Of a DNA stretch of 64,000 nt, positions 33,601-43,526 are shown piece after piece. This DNA is from Artocarpus heterophyllus (Eukaryota; Streptophyta; Magnoliopsida; Rosales; Moraceae): contig CM046332.1 of assembly GCA_025403435.1 (NCBI GenBank), positions 5,735,403-5,799,402 of the forward strand, given 5' to 3'. Under the pieces are notes generated by a model, which saw only the letters and a program-made list of their open reading frames with translations, did no database searches and had not been told where the DNA came from. Within the stretch, counting starts at the first letter, position 1. Each line of letters opens with the position of its first letter. The position numbers and the translations under genes are program-made.

Positions 33601-35294
33601 TCGCTCTTCATTTTTTTATCACTTTCTCTCTGTAAGCTCACTTGGTCTTCATAGACCTGTTTTGGTGTTAATGGAACCAGAGTGATCGTCTTTTGATTGT
33701 GAACGAATGAGTACTTGTTGGTGAAACCATCATGCTTAACTCGCCGATCAAATTGCCATGGTCTGCCTAATAACAAGTGCCCAGCTTGCATCGGAACCAC
33801 ATCGCACAAAACTTCATCTTCATATCTTCCAATGCGAAAAGGAACTAACACCTGTTTATGCACCTTTACCTCACCAGTATCATTTAACCATTGCAATTTA
33901 TATGGTCGAGGATGCTTAATTGTTGGCAGGCCTAACTTCTCTACCATGGTTGTGCTAGCAACATTTGTACAACTCCCACCATCAATAATCACACTACATA
34001 CCTTGTTTTGAACATGGCACCTAGTGTGGAAGATGTTTTCCCGTTGCACCTCTTCATCTTCTTCTTTGGCTTGCACACTTAAAGCTCTCCTTGTGACCAA
34101 CAATTCTCCTTGGACAGCGCACTCCTCATCGTCAGCATCCTCTAATGAAGGCATAGAATCATTGTCCGAATCCTCCTCGGTTTCAATGTCTCCATTGTCC
34201 CGCACCACCATAACTCGTTTGTTCGGACATTGGCTTGCTATATGACCCCTGCCTTGACATTTAAAACATTTAATATCACGAGTCTGAGTAGTGGAAGAAT
34301 CGGATTTACCTTGATTCCCATGGCTGGCCACCTCTTGTTTTTGCTCGATCTTTGGCTTGGGGTTGGATTGCTTCTCATCCCTCTTCCATTGGTTGATTTT
34401 CCAAGCCGATGTACTCGGGTTTTGGCTAGGACGTGTGCTACTGCCCCTCCTCATAAGTTGATTCTCAATTTTAATAGCCATGTGCACCATGTCCTCCAAC
34501 TCCACATAATGTTGTAACTCAACGGCATTGTGGATATCTCGGTTCAAGCCCGCCAAAAACCTTGCCATTGTAGCCTCCCGATCCTCCTCTATATTAGCCC
34601 GAATCATCATAACCTCCATCTCCTTATAGTACTCCTCTACACTCTGGTTGCCCTGCTTAAGGTTTTGTAGTTTGTTGTACAACTCCCAGTAGTAGTAAGT
34701 TGGTACAAATCGCTTCCTCATCACGGTCTTCATCTCTTCCCATGACTCAATAGGCCGCTCTCTATTGCGTCTCCTGTTTATAACAAGCTGATCCCACCAA
34801 GTAATAGCATAATCAGAAAATTCAATTACAGCCAATTTTACCTTCTTTGCCTCAGAATAGTAGTGGCAGTCAAAGATGAACTCCATTTTCTTCTCCCATT
34901 CTAGGTACGCTTCTGGATTGGATTTGCCTTGAAATGATGGTATCTTCATTTTTATGCCTCTCAGACTATCATCTTCCCTGTTCCTAACGCCTCTATCCCG
35001 TCCAAATCTTCGGTGACTACCTGCTGAATCTTCTCCTTCGTCAAACTCTTCCCCATCATTCCTATAGTAGTCATCAACCTCTCCTCTAACCGAAACCCTT
35101 TCTCGCCTTCGCGCATGAGGAACATGTTGTGGCTGTTCCACACGTGCATTCTCTATCCGGTCTATCCTCTCATGAAGCTGTCCTATCTCTCACCTCAACA
35201 ATCGCCTCATCTCCCCCATTATCGCTTCCATAAGAAGTTTTGGGTCTGCTGCACCCGAGGTACCCTCAATAGTGTTCTTGCTGTTGTTTGACAT
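30454..35294 (-). pseudogene. gag-pol: B5 gag-pro-pol polyprotein, near intact
   Basis: Gag ATG at 35294. One TGA (GGA in sister copies) near 35190; from there one open frame of over 1,100 codons runs to 31806. Order: gag core, CCHC knuckle [14 protein letters not shown] (near 34235-34275), protease [15 protein letters not shown], Lys/Glu-rich linker, RT ([27 protein letters not shown] near 32740), RNase H ([32 protein letters not shown]). A one-base insertion near 31817 and another near 31010 shift the frame in INT, which otherwise keeps [41 protein letters not shown] and the [17 protein letters not shown] module. The tail VTRARAKKFKE ends at 30454 inside the LTR. No chromodomain is visible. 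Confidence 0.95.
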
Positions 35295-35829
35295 TTTCCA
35301 AAGGACCTTACCACACTCCCTTACGTGTTTTACTTGTGAATTGGTTCACTCAATTTCACTCGTGTTTACACTCAATACTTTCGGCTTTTGTCCACTCTAA
35401 TGCTCTCGCCTCTATGCCTTTTTCCACTCGTTAATTCTCACTCAGTTCCTATAAAACTAGTCAAATCAATATCGAAATTTCCTTGACAATTCACAAATAG
35501 ATTACCAAAGAGACAAGACTATAACAGGAACAAAGAATTTAGGCTTTTCAGAATCACACCCAAAAGGAACAAAATTTCAGCAAAAATTTTTTTTTTGGTC
35601 TATGCAGGGAATTCAATTTTTTTTTTTTTTGGATCCTCTTGTTTTTCTTCTTTTCCTTTTTTTTTTCTTTTCGTTTCTTTTCTTTCTTTCTTTTCTTTTC
35701 GGATCTTTTTTTTTTTTTTTTTAACCGACTTTGATAATGGAAATCAAAAACTTACGAATAACTAAAACAAACATAAACTAAGAGAACGGATAAGCAAAAC
35801 CTGATTAGAACCTCGCTCTAATTACCAAA
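35295..35829 (-). other. Leader of B5
   Basis: Noncoding. Contains T/C-rich low-complexity DNA with GGATCC (35590-35722) and the PBS complement CTCTAATTACCAAA next to the LTR. The short stretch that normally holds the acceptor-like CTTGTTTTGCAG before gag is missing here (CATTTTCCAAAGGACC), a possible small deletion. Confidence 0.8.
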
Positions 35830-36627
35830 TGATACGAACCACGCCAAGAACTGACGCGACCCTAACCGAAGTTGGTTTCCAAGATCAACTTTCTAACCGG
35901 TTTTGGATGGAACCGCGACCCGATGCCCAACAAGAAGCACGAACCTTGGTATGTGAGGACGCCACAATCAGCTATGGAGAGACCGATTGATAAGTCTTGG
36001 TATGTGAGGACGCCACAATCAGCTATGGATGGACTGATTGATAAGTCTATGAATGCCACAGAAATTTCCGATAAGTTCGAATAGTTCGTTTAGGAACTAA
36101 AGAGAATTAAACCTCAAAATTATGTGTTATTACTTGTCTCCAATTGATTGAAATTCCTTACAATATATAGGAGTTCCTATGCGAATTTTCAGCTCCTAAT
36201 TCCCATGGAATTTCGGGAAACTCATTTACCAAATGTCAAATCTAAACTAAATAAGGAAAGCTCCCTTAATGGCTTAAAAGCCTTACAATAATAGAAATAA
36301 CACAAACGCAAAAAGGAAACTAGACATTAAAAGGTCAAAAGCTGATTCTTCTCGCCATGTGTCGCCCCAAAACGGGAAAGTAACTGAAATGGAAATTACT
36401 CATTCCCTTCTAGAGCTTGAATTACGCATTTGTTGGTCTGGTTGTCGCATGCAATTCCCTCAATGGGCCTCCATGCAATAGCTTGAGCCCAAGTTGCTTG
36501 AATCAGCCCAATAAGTGTTTCTTTAAACTTCTTCGCACGAGCTCTCGTAACCGGACCAATGGGAACTTGAATTGGATCTGAATATGTCTCCCACGTGCTC
36601 TTGCTTGTGCTAACGATGTCCTCATCA
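35830..36627 (-). repeat. 5' LTR of B5 (long type)
   Basis: 798 bp with two 51-bp units. Same sub-type as its partner (ACCACGCC, GAAGTTGG variants), with scattered differences. It abuts the B3 LTR fragment at 36628. Confidence 0.92.
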
Positions 36628-36876
36628 TCTTTGGTTCTTAGACGAACTATTCGAACTTATAAGAAAATTTCATGGCGTTCATAGACTCATCAATCAGTCC
36701 GTCCATAGCTGATTGTGGCGTCCTCGCATACCAAGGTTCGTGCTTCTTGTTAGGCATCGGGTTCGTGCCTCTTGTTAGGCATCAGGTCGCTGTTCCATTC
36801 AAAACCGGTTTGAAATTTTGATCTTGCAAACCAATTTTGGTTAGGGTCGCGTCAGTTCTTGGCGGGGTTCGTATCA
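36628..36876 (+). repeat. 3' end of the B3 3' LTR
   Basis: Begins at TCTTTGGTTC in the LTR middle and ends GGTTCGTATCA at 36876, followed by AGGGT. It has an internal tandem duplication of about 25 bp (GGTTCGTGCTTCTTGTTAGG repeated once, 36735-36785). Confidence 0.85.
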
Positions 36877-38155
36877 AGGGTGATGGTGTTACGGGACGAC
36901 GGAGAGGTTGTTACGGATGACGAATTAGACGAGGACTCCATGCCACCATTGGAGGACGTGGATGAGGAGGGGTATGCTGCCCAAGGTGAATTTTTGGTCA
37001 CACGATGAGCCCTTAGTGTGCAAACGAAAGAGGAAGAAGAAGAGCAACGCGAGAACATTTTTCATACTAGGTGCCACGTGCGGAACAAGGTATGTAGTGT
37101 GATAATAGATGGAGGGAGCTGTACGAACTTTGCTAGCACTACTAAGGTTGACAAATTAAGGCTGCCAACGACCAAACATCCTCAACCTTACAAGTTACAA
37201 TGGTTGAATAATAGTGGTGAAGTGAAGGTAACTAAACAGGTATTAATTTCATTTCGCTTTGGTAGATATGAAGACGAAGTTTTGTGTGATGTAGTCCCAA
37301 TGCAAGCCGGGCACTTGTTACTAGGTCAACCATGGCAATTTGATCGTCGAGTCAAACATGATGGCTACACCAATAAATATTCTCTTGTGCACAACCAGAG
37401 ACCATTCACTCTGCTACCAATGACACCTAAACAGGTTCATGAAGATCAAGTTTGGTTACAAAAGGAGAGTGAACAAAAAGGAGAGAATGAGAAAAAGGGA
37501 GTGAAAATAATGAGTGTTGGAGTGCACAGAGAGAGTTCGGCTAGAGTGGAAAAAAGATAAAGGGGCCGAGAAAAAGGAGAGAAAAGGAGAGAAAATTGAG
37601 GGAGCCAATACAAAAGAAGATTTGGCCAATGAGGTAAAAATAGAGAGAAAAACAAACTTTTATGCAAGAGAGAGTGATGTGAGAAGAGCTTTGTTTTCTA
37701 ATCTGTTGATGACTTTACTCATGTACAAGGAGGCGTTATTAAACACTAACGATCTTGATTCCACCTTGCATAGTTCTATTGTTTCTCTTTTGTAGGAATA
37801 TGAGGATATCTTTCCCAAGGAAACACCGCAAGGTTTTACCTCCAATCCGCAGGATTGAATATCAAATCGACTTCATACATGGAGCTACAATTCCAAACCG
37901 ACCAGCCTATAGGAGTAATTCCGTGGAGACAAAGGAACTCTAGCAGCAGGTAAGTGAGTTGATGGAGAAGGGGTACGTGAGAGAAAGCATGAGCCCATGC
38001 GCCATACCAGTTTTACTTGTGCCTTAGAAAGATGGGACTTGGAGGATGTGCATCGATTGTCGAGCCATTAACAACATCACAGTAAAGAATTGACATCCCA
38101 TTCCTCGCTTGGATGACATGTTAGATGAATTGCATGATGCTTGTGTATTTTCTAC
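36877..38155 (+). pseudogene. gag-pol: A0 gag end, protease and RT start
   Basis: Continues from 20185 at KRVMVLRDDGEV. Protease [15 protein letters not shown] near 37105, [15 protein letters not shown], linker KESEQKGENEKKG, then [15 protein letters not shown] and the RT start (PVLLVP, then [32 protein letters not shown]). Stops at 37007 (TGA for CGA), 37556, 37793 (TAG for CAG), 37940 and 38024. At 38155 it jumps out of RT into a different RNase H fragment. Confidence 0.9.
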
Positions 38156-38707
38156 ACCACTCATGATTTGGAGCTCGCAACAGTGATTCGTGCACTAGAG
38201 CTTTGTTTTCTAATCTGTTGATGACTTTACTCATGTACAAGGAGGCGTTATTAAACACTAACGATCTTGATTCCACCTTGCATAGTTCTATTGTTTCTCT
38301 TTTGTAGGAATATGAGGATATCTTTCCCAAGGAAACACCGCAAGGTTTACCTCCAATCCGCAGGATTGAATATCAAATCGACTTCATACATGGAGCTACA
38401 ATTCCAAACCGACCAGCCTATAGGAGTAATTCCGTGGAGACAAAGGAACTCTAGCAGCAGGTAAGTGAGTTGATGGAGAAGGGGTACGTGAGAGAAAGCA
38501 TGAGCCCATGCGCCATACCAGTTTTACTTGTGCCTTAGAAAGATGGGACTTGGAGGATGTGCATCGATTGTCGAGCCATTAACAACATCACAGTAAAGAA
38601 TTGACATCCCATTCCTCGCTTGGATGACATGTTAGATGAATTGCATGATGCTTGTGTATTTTCTACACCACTCATGATTTGGAGCTCGCAACAGTGATTC
38701 GTGCACT
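37685..38707 (+). repeat. Tandem duplication, 512 bp + 511 bp
   Basis: Units 37685-38196 and 38197-38707 differ by a single T (AAGGTTTTACC against AAGGTTTACC). Both carry the same stop codons and the same RT-to-RNase H junction, so the duplication came after the decay and after the junction formed. The boundary shows the short shared motif AGAGC. Confidence 0.95.
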
Positions 38708-38856
38708 GAAGATTTGGAGGTGTTATTTGTATAGAGAAACATTTCAGATTTTCTCAGATCACGAGAGTCTAAAGTATTTGTTCACTTAGAAGTATCTGAA
38801 TTTGAGGTAGTAGAGATGGATGGAATTTATGGAAGACTATGACTTAATGCTGTAGT
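38656..38856 (+). pseudogene. RNase H fragment of another gypsy lineage
   Basis: Translates as [47 protein letters not shown], the RNase H signature of chromodomain-type Ty3/gypsy elements (Tekay/Del-like) and unlike the A/B form ([16 protein letters not shown]). In-frame TAGs sit where CAG (Q) is expected. The first 40 bp are also present at 38155-38196 through the tandem duplication. It continues after the SMART element as YHP at 39313-39327. Confidence 0.75.
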
Positions 38857-39312
38857 TGATATGAACCCACCTAACTCCACCCCAAAAGCTAGCTCATGAG
38901 GGGAGGATTGTAAACCCATATATATAACACCCAAGACCACCCTCTCTAACCGATGTGGGACACATCATGTGGGACACATCATTCCCGACCCCTTTAGACT
39001 GCACGTCCTCGTGCCAACTCCGTCGTTAACCCACACGAGCGGCAGAGAACCTTTGTACATGCGCCCATCGACCCGACCCCTTTAGACTGCACGTCCTCGT
39101 GCCAACTCCGTCGTTAACCCACACGAGCGGCAGGGAACCTTTGTACATGGGCCCACCGACTAGCAGAGGTTCGGCTCTGATACCATATGATATGAACCCA
39201 CCTAACTCCACCCCAAAAGCTAGCTCATGAGGGGAGGATTGTGAACCCATATATATAACACCCAAGACCACCCTCTCTAACCGATGTGGGACACATCATG
39301 TGGGACACATCA
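38857..39312 (-). mobile_element. SMART-like element with 125-bp LTRs
   Basis: LTRs 38857-38981 and 39188-39312, each a 111-bp unit plus a second copy of the LTR's terminal 14 bp (TGTGGGACACATCA). Internal region 38982-39187 with a partial tandem duplication (a second CGACCCCTTTAGACTGCACG block starts near 39073). Perfect target duplication GTAGT (38852-38856 and 39313-39317), so this is one insertion event. Confidence 0.92.
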
Positions 39313-39327
39313 GTAGTATCATCCAGA

Positions 39328-40263
39328 TGAGCACATGAGTAATTCATGGTGTAAGGATCCAATTCAAGTTCCAATTGGGCCAGTTACAAGGGCCAGAGCT
39401 AAAAGATTCATGGAGCATCTTAATGCACTGATTCAAAACATTTGGACTGAGACAAATGAATGGTTGCCTTAGGGTGTAGAAAAAAGCCTACAATAAGCTC
39501 AGATTACCAAAATTCAAGCATTGGAATAATTTAGAAAGTTTCCATTCTTATTCAATTAGCACATGCCGATTCAAGATTCAAGAAAGTTTCCTTTTCAAGC
39601 TAGTTTCCTTTTTTTGATTTGTTTCCTTTTTTTAATTTAAGAAGTTTCCTGAATACTTTTTCCTTTATTTTGGTTAGTTTTCCATTTGGTTACTTTCCCA
39701 TTTGAGTAGTTACCTATTTAATTACTTTCCTGATTTCTACCTTAGGCATCTGCCTGTAAAATGGAGCTGATTGAGATTTAGTTTCCCATTTTTAAATCCC
39801 ATAAGCACCAATCTAGTTTCCCTTTGTGGGAATAGGCATTTAACTTAGGGAAAGTTGAGAGATTAGGATGATTAGGTGTCCTGAATTATAAACTTAAAAT
39901 AATTTAGTTTCTTTTATAGAATAGGTGTTTTATTTATTGATTAGGATTTAGTTTCCTCAAATTTGTTGATCTTCTTGTATTATAAATAGACATTAGCTCA
40001 ATGAAATAATACACAATGCAGATTTTCATTCAAACTTTGTGAGATCAAAATTCTCTTTGTTTATTTGAGAACTTTTTTGAACTTATCGGAATTTCCATAG
40101 CATTCAAGTTTGACTTATCAATCAAATGTTCATATTTGATTGTAGCGTCTTCATTATGCCAAGGTTCTTGCTTCACTATAAGCAACGAGTTGAGGTTTCA
40201 TACAAACTTGTTTCTAAACGATCTTGGAGACTTTGTTGATTCAAGGGTCTCGTCAATTTATTG
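39328..40263 (+). repeat. LTR of family C (end deleted)
   Basis: Starts TGAGCACATG. The first 150 bp encode a pol tail related to A and B ([18 protein letters not shown], then LNALIQNIW). TATAAATAG near 39981. The usual end (..TTATCA) and the PBS are missing: sequence runs from CGTCAATTTATTGG into leader-like DNA. About 40 bp appear deleted. Confidence 0.7.
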
Positions 40264-40896
40264 GTTTCTTCTTTCTTTTTTTCAAATTTGAGTTTCGTTC
40301 CTTTCAACTTCCAATTCAAAGTGAAAAAAAATTTTGTCCAAAAAAAAAAAAGAAAAGACAGTACAAAAAAAGACAGCCAAAAAAAGTTTAAAAGAATGTG
40401 AATCTTTTATTTGTTCAAATACAATCTTACATTCTTAATTCCAATTTTTAAAATTCTTGAATTAGTTTGTTAAATCCTTAATTCCTAATTCTTACATTCT
40501 TGCATCAGTTTCCTACTTTCTCATTCTTACATTTTCGCTTCAGTTCTCCTTCTTAATTCCTTATTTCTAATTCTTTTGCATAATTTTTGAAATCTTTAAG
40601 TCTGTGTTACAGCCCTTTTCTCTAACCACATAAATCTGAATTTTTCTTCGTAAGTTCTTGGTGAATTATTACTAGAGATTTTGATATCTATTTGATTAGT
40701 TTGATAAGAAACTATAAAGAATTACAAAGAGTGAAAAAAGTCTAGGGTGGTGAGCATATAAGAGTGTAAAAGCCAATTATATTTTGTAGGAAATACGAGT
40801 GTAATTGAGAGAATCATTTTTTTGAGTGAAACATGTAAGGGAGTGTGTGAGATTCTTTTCTTCTTCTTTCTTCTTTAACCTTGTTTTGCAGCCAAT
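40264..40896 (+). other. Leader of family C element
   Basis: AT-rich, with an A/G-rich block (40321-40395). Its 3' part parallels the A/B leaders (GTAAAAGCCAATTAT, GAAACATGTAAGGGAG) and ends CTTTAACCTTGTTTTGCAG before gag, again a splice-acceptor-like site. Confidence 0.7.
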
Positions 40897-41071
40897 ATGC
40901 CCAATAGCAAGCATAAAAATACTACTGGAGAGGTGTCGGGGAAGGTTGATCCAAAGATGCTCATGGAGGGTTTAATGGGTGAAATGAGGAGGGTGTTTAG
41001 AGTGGAGATGGAGCAAGTTCATGAACGGATAGATAGGATAGAAAATGCATAGCCACCAAAAATTCCTAATG
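40897..41071 (+). pseudogene. gag: Family C gag, N-terminal fragment
   Basis: ATG at 40897: [46 protein letters not shown], then TAG at 41050. It aligns with family B gag ([29 protein letters not shown]) but differs at many sites, so it is a separate family. It is cut at 41071 by the tip of a family B LTR. Confidence 0.8.
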
Positions 41072-41082
41072 TGATGAGGACA

Positions 41083-42532
41083 TTTTGGAGTAATGAAGAC
41101 TTTGGTGGTGTTGCAGGAACACTTCTATTGGCCACATATGAAACGAGATGTTGAGAGGCTTTGTGGTAGATGTGTAACTTGTAGGCAGGCTAAATCAAGA
41201 GTGCAGCCCCATGGTTTGTACACTCTTTTACCAATACCTAGTGAACCCTGGACTGATATTTCGATGGATTTTTTGTTAGGTTTGCCTAGGTCTAAACGGG
41301 GAAGAGACTTGATATTTGTGGTCGTGGATAGATTTTTCAAGATGGCACCTTTTATTCCATGCCACAAGACAGATGATGCTTCCAATGTTGCTGATTTGTT
41401 CTTTAGGGAAATTGTGAGACTTCATGGTATGCCTAGGACAATTGTTTCTGATGCGTCCCACATCGGTTAGAGAGGGTGGTCTTGGGTGTTATATATATGG
41501 ATTTACAATCCTCCCCTCACAAGCTAGCTTTTGGGGTAGAGTTAGGTGGGTTCATATCATATGGTATCAGAGCCAAACCTCTGCTAGTCGGTGGGTGCAT
41601 GTACAAAGGTTCCCTGCCGCTCGTGTGGGTTAACGACGGAGTTGGCACGAGGACGTGAAGTCTAAAGGGGTCGAGAATGATGCGTCCCACATCGGTTAGA
41701 GAGGGTGGTCATGGGTGTTATATATATGGGTTCATAATCCTCCCCTCCCGAGCTAGCTTTTGGGGTGGAGTTAGGTGGGTTCATATCAGTTTCTGATAGT
41801 GATGAGGACCGGTTAGGGACTAAGCTATTGCTTTTGACTACTTGTCACCCTCAAACCAATGGTCAAACAAAAGTTGTGAATAGAACCTTGTCTACTTTGT
41901 TGCGGGCTGTCATTAAAAAGAACATTAAAACATGGGAGGAGTGTTTACCACATGTTGAGTTTGGTTATAATCGATCTGTTCATTCTGCTACTCAATTTTC
42001 ACCGTTAGAAATTGTTTATGGTTTTAATCCTTTAACTCCTTTGGATTTAATGCCATTACCTTTGTCTGAGCCTGTGAATTTAAATGGAAAAAGAAAAGCT
42101 GACCGTGTATGAGCATGCTCCAAGCTGTTGCCTAGAGGGGACGGTCCCTTTCAAATTCTTGAAAGGATCAATGATAATGCATACAAGCTAGACTTGCCAG
42201 GTGAGTATGGTGTAAGTGCCTCCTTTAATGTTTCTGACCTAAGCCCTTTTCATGCAGGCGATGATTTGAGGACAAATCCCTCTCAAGAGGAGGGGAATGA
42301 TGAGGACATCGTTAGCACAGGCAAGAGCACGTGGGATGAGACATATTTAGATCCAATTCAAGTTCCCATTGGTCCAATTACGAGAGCTCATGTGAAGAAG
42401 TTCAAAGAAACGCTTATTGGGTTGATTCAAGCAACTTGGGCTCAAGCTATTGCATGGAGGCCCATTGAGGGAATTGCATGTGACATCCAGACCAACAAAT
42501 GCGTGATTCAAGTTCTAGAAGGGATCGAGTAA
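41083..42532 (+). pseudogene. pol: B6 integrase, with SMART insertion and deletions
   Basis: [55 protein letters not shown], then the SMART element (41449-41788). After it about 55 bp around the second catalytic Asp are missing (TGATAGTGATGAGGACCGGTTAGG), then TNGQTKVVN (E changed to K), a deletion near 42108 (KADRV-stop then [11 protein letters not shown]), and the tail ending at 42532 in the LTR. Confidence 0.88.
41449..41788 (+). mobile_element. Complete SMART-like element
   Basis: LTR 41449-41559, internal 41560-41677 (PBS TGGTATCAGAGCC; polypurine end AAAGGGGTCGAGAA), LTR 41678-41788. 340 bp in all. Both LTRs share the TGATGCGTCC variant. Perfect target duplication GTTTC (41444-41448 and 41789-41793) in B6 integrase. 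It defines the unit structure of the family in this window. Confidence 0.96.
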
Positions 42533-42727
42533 TTTCCATTTCAGTTACTTTCCCGTTTTAAGGCGACAAGTGGCGAGAAGAATCAGCTATTTACCTTTTA
42601 ATGTCTAGTTTCCTTTTTGCATTTGTTTATTTATTTCTATTATTGTAAGGCTTTTAAGCCATTAAGGGAACTTTCCTTATTTGCTTTAGATTTGACATTT
42701 GGTAATTGATTTGCCTGAAATTCCATG
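42298..42727 (+). repeat. B6 3' LTR, first 430 bp
   Basis: TGATGAGGAC directly after the polypurine tract AAGAGGAGGGGAA (42285-42297). Stops at TTCCATG. The remaining LTR half is absent. Confidence 0.88.
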
Positions 42728-43526
42728 TGATGAGGACATCACTAGCACAAGCAAGAGCACGTGGGAGACTTATTCAGATCCAATTCAAGTTCCCATTGGT
42801 CCGGTTACGAGAGCTCGTGCGAAGAAGTTTAAAGAAACACTTATTGGGCTGATTCAAGCAACTTGGGCTCAAGCTATTGCATGGAGGCCCATTGAGGGAA
42901 TTGCATGCGACAACCAGACCAATAAATGCGTGATTCAAGCTATAGAAGGGATTGAGTAAATTCCATTTCAGTTACTTTCCCATTTTGAGGCGACACATGG
43001 CGAGAAGAATCAGTTTTGACCTTTTAATGTCTAGTTTCCTTTTTTCCGTTTCTGGTATTTCTATTATTGTAAGGCTTTTAAGCCATTAAGGGAACTTTCC
43101 TATTTAGTCTAGATTTGACTTTTGTTAAATGAGTTTCCCGAAATTTCCATGGGAATTAGGGGCTGAAAATTCGCATAGGAACCCCTATATAATTGTAATG
43201 AATTTCAATCAATGGGAGACAAGTAATAACACATAATTTTGAGGTTTAATTCTCTTTAGTTCCTAAACGAACTATTCGAACTTATCGGAAATTTCCGTGG
43301 CGTTCATCGACTTATCAATCAGTCCATCCATAGCTGATTGTGGCGTCCTCACTTACCAAGACTTATCAATCAGTCTCTCCATAGCTGATTGTGGCGTCCT
43401 CACATACCAAGGTTCGTGCTTCTTGTTGGGCATCGGGTCGCGGTTCCATCCAAAACCGGTTAGAAAGTTGATCTTGGAAACCAACTTCGGTTAGGGTCGC
43501 GTCAGTTCTTGGCGTGGTTCGTATCA
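42728..43526 (+). repeat. Lone family B LTR (long type), unmatched flanks
   Basis: 799 bp, TGATGAGGAC to GGTTCGTATCA, two 51-bp units. Left flank CCATG (in the B6 LTR), right flank ATTAC (in A0 RNase H): no target duplication. It probably arose by recombination between LTRs of two different insertions, which would also delete the missing LTR half and A0 RT. Confidence 0.88.

Larger units (their letters stand above)
29886..36627 (-). mobile_element. B5: best-preserved family B element
   Basis: 3' LTR 29886-30685, 5' LTR 35830-36627, gag-pol in between with one stop and two single-base insertions as the main lesions. 6.74 kb. Left flank CAAAA and right flank TCTTT do not match: the right flank is the middle of the B3 3' LTR, so sequence next to B5 (from the target site into that LTR) was probably deleted later. 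RT is the mosaic type. Confidence 0.92.
20186..36876 (+). mobile_element. B3: family B element in A0 gag, with nested insertions
   Basis: 5' LTR 20186-20953, leader, gag 21624-22776; then nested B4 and A2; then its RT to INT at 27198-29885; then nested B5; then the last 249 bp of its 3' LTR at 36628-36876. A perfect target duplication AGGGT (20181-20185 and 36877-36881) and the gag frame continuing on both sides pair these distant ends. A large deletion fused A2 to B3 RT at 27197/27198, removing the far ends of A2 and B4. Confidence 0.88.
41072..42727 (+). mobile_element. B6: family B remnant
   Basis: The first 12 bp of a 5' LTR (TGATGAGGACAT) are fused to integrase (GGACATTTTGG) through a shared GGACAT, removing over 5 kb. 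Integrase runs 41083-42297 with a SMART insertion, then the first 430 bp of the 3' LTR (42298-42727), which stops at CCATG where another B LTR begins. Confidence 0.85.

Noticed and set aside
29881..36632. Target duplication for B5
   Set aside because: CAAAA and TCTTT do not match; an adjacent deletion is more likely than two unrelated half elements, since both LTRs are of one sub-type and the interior is continuous.
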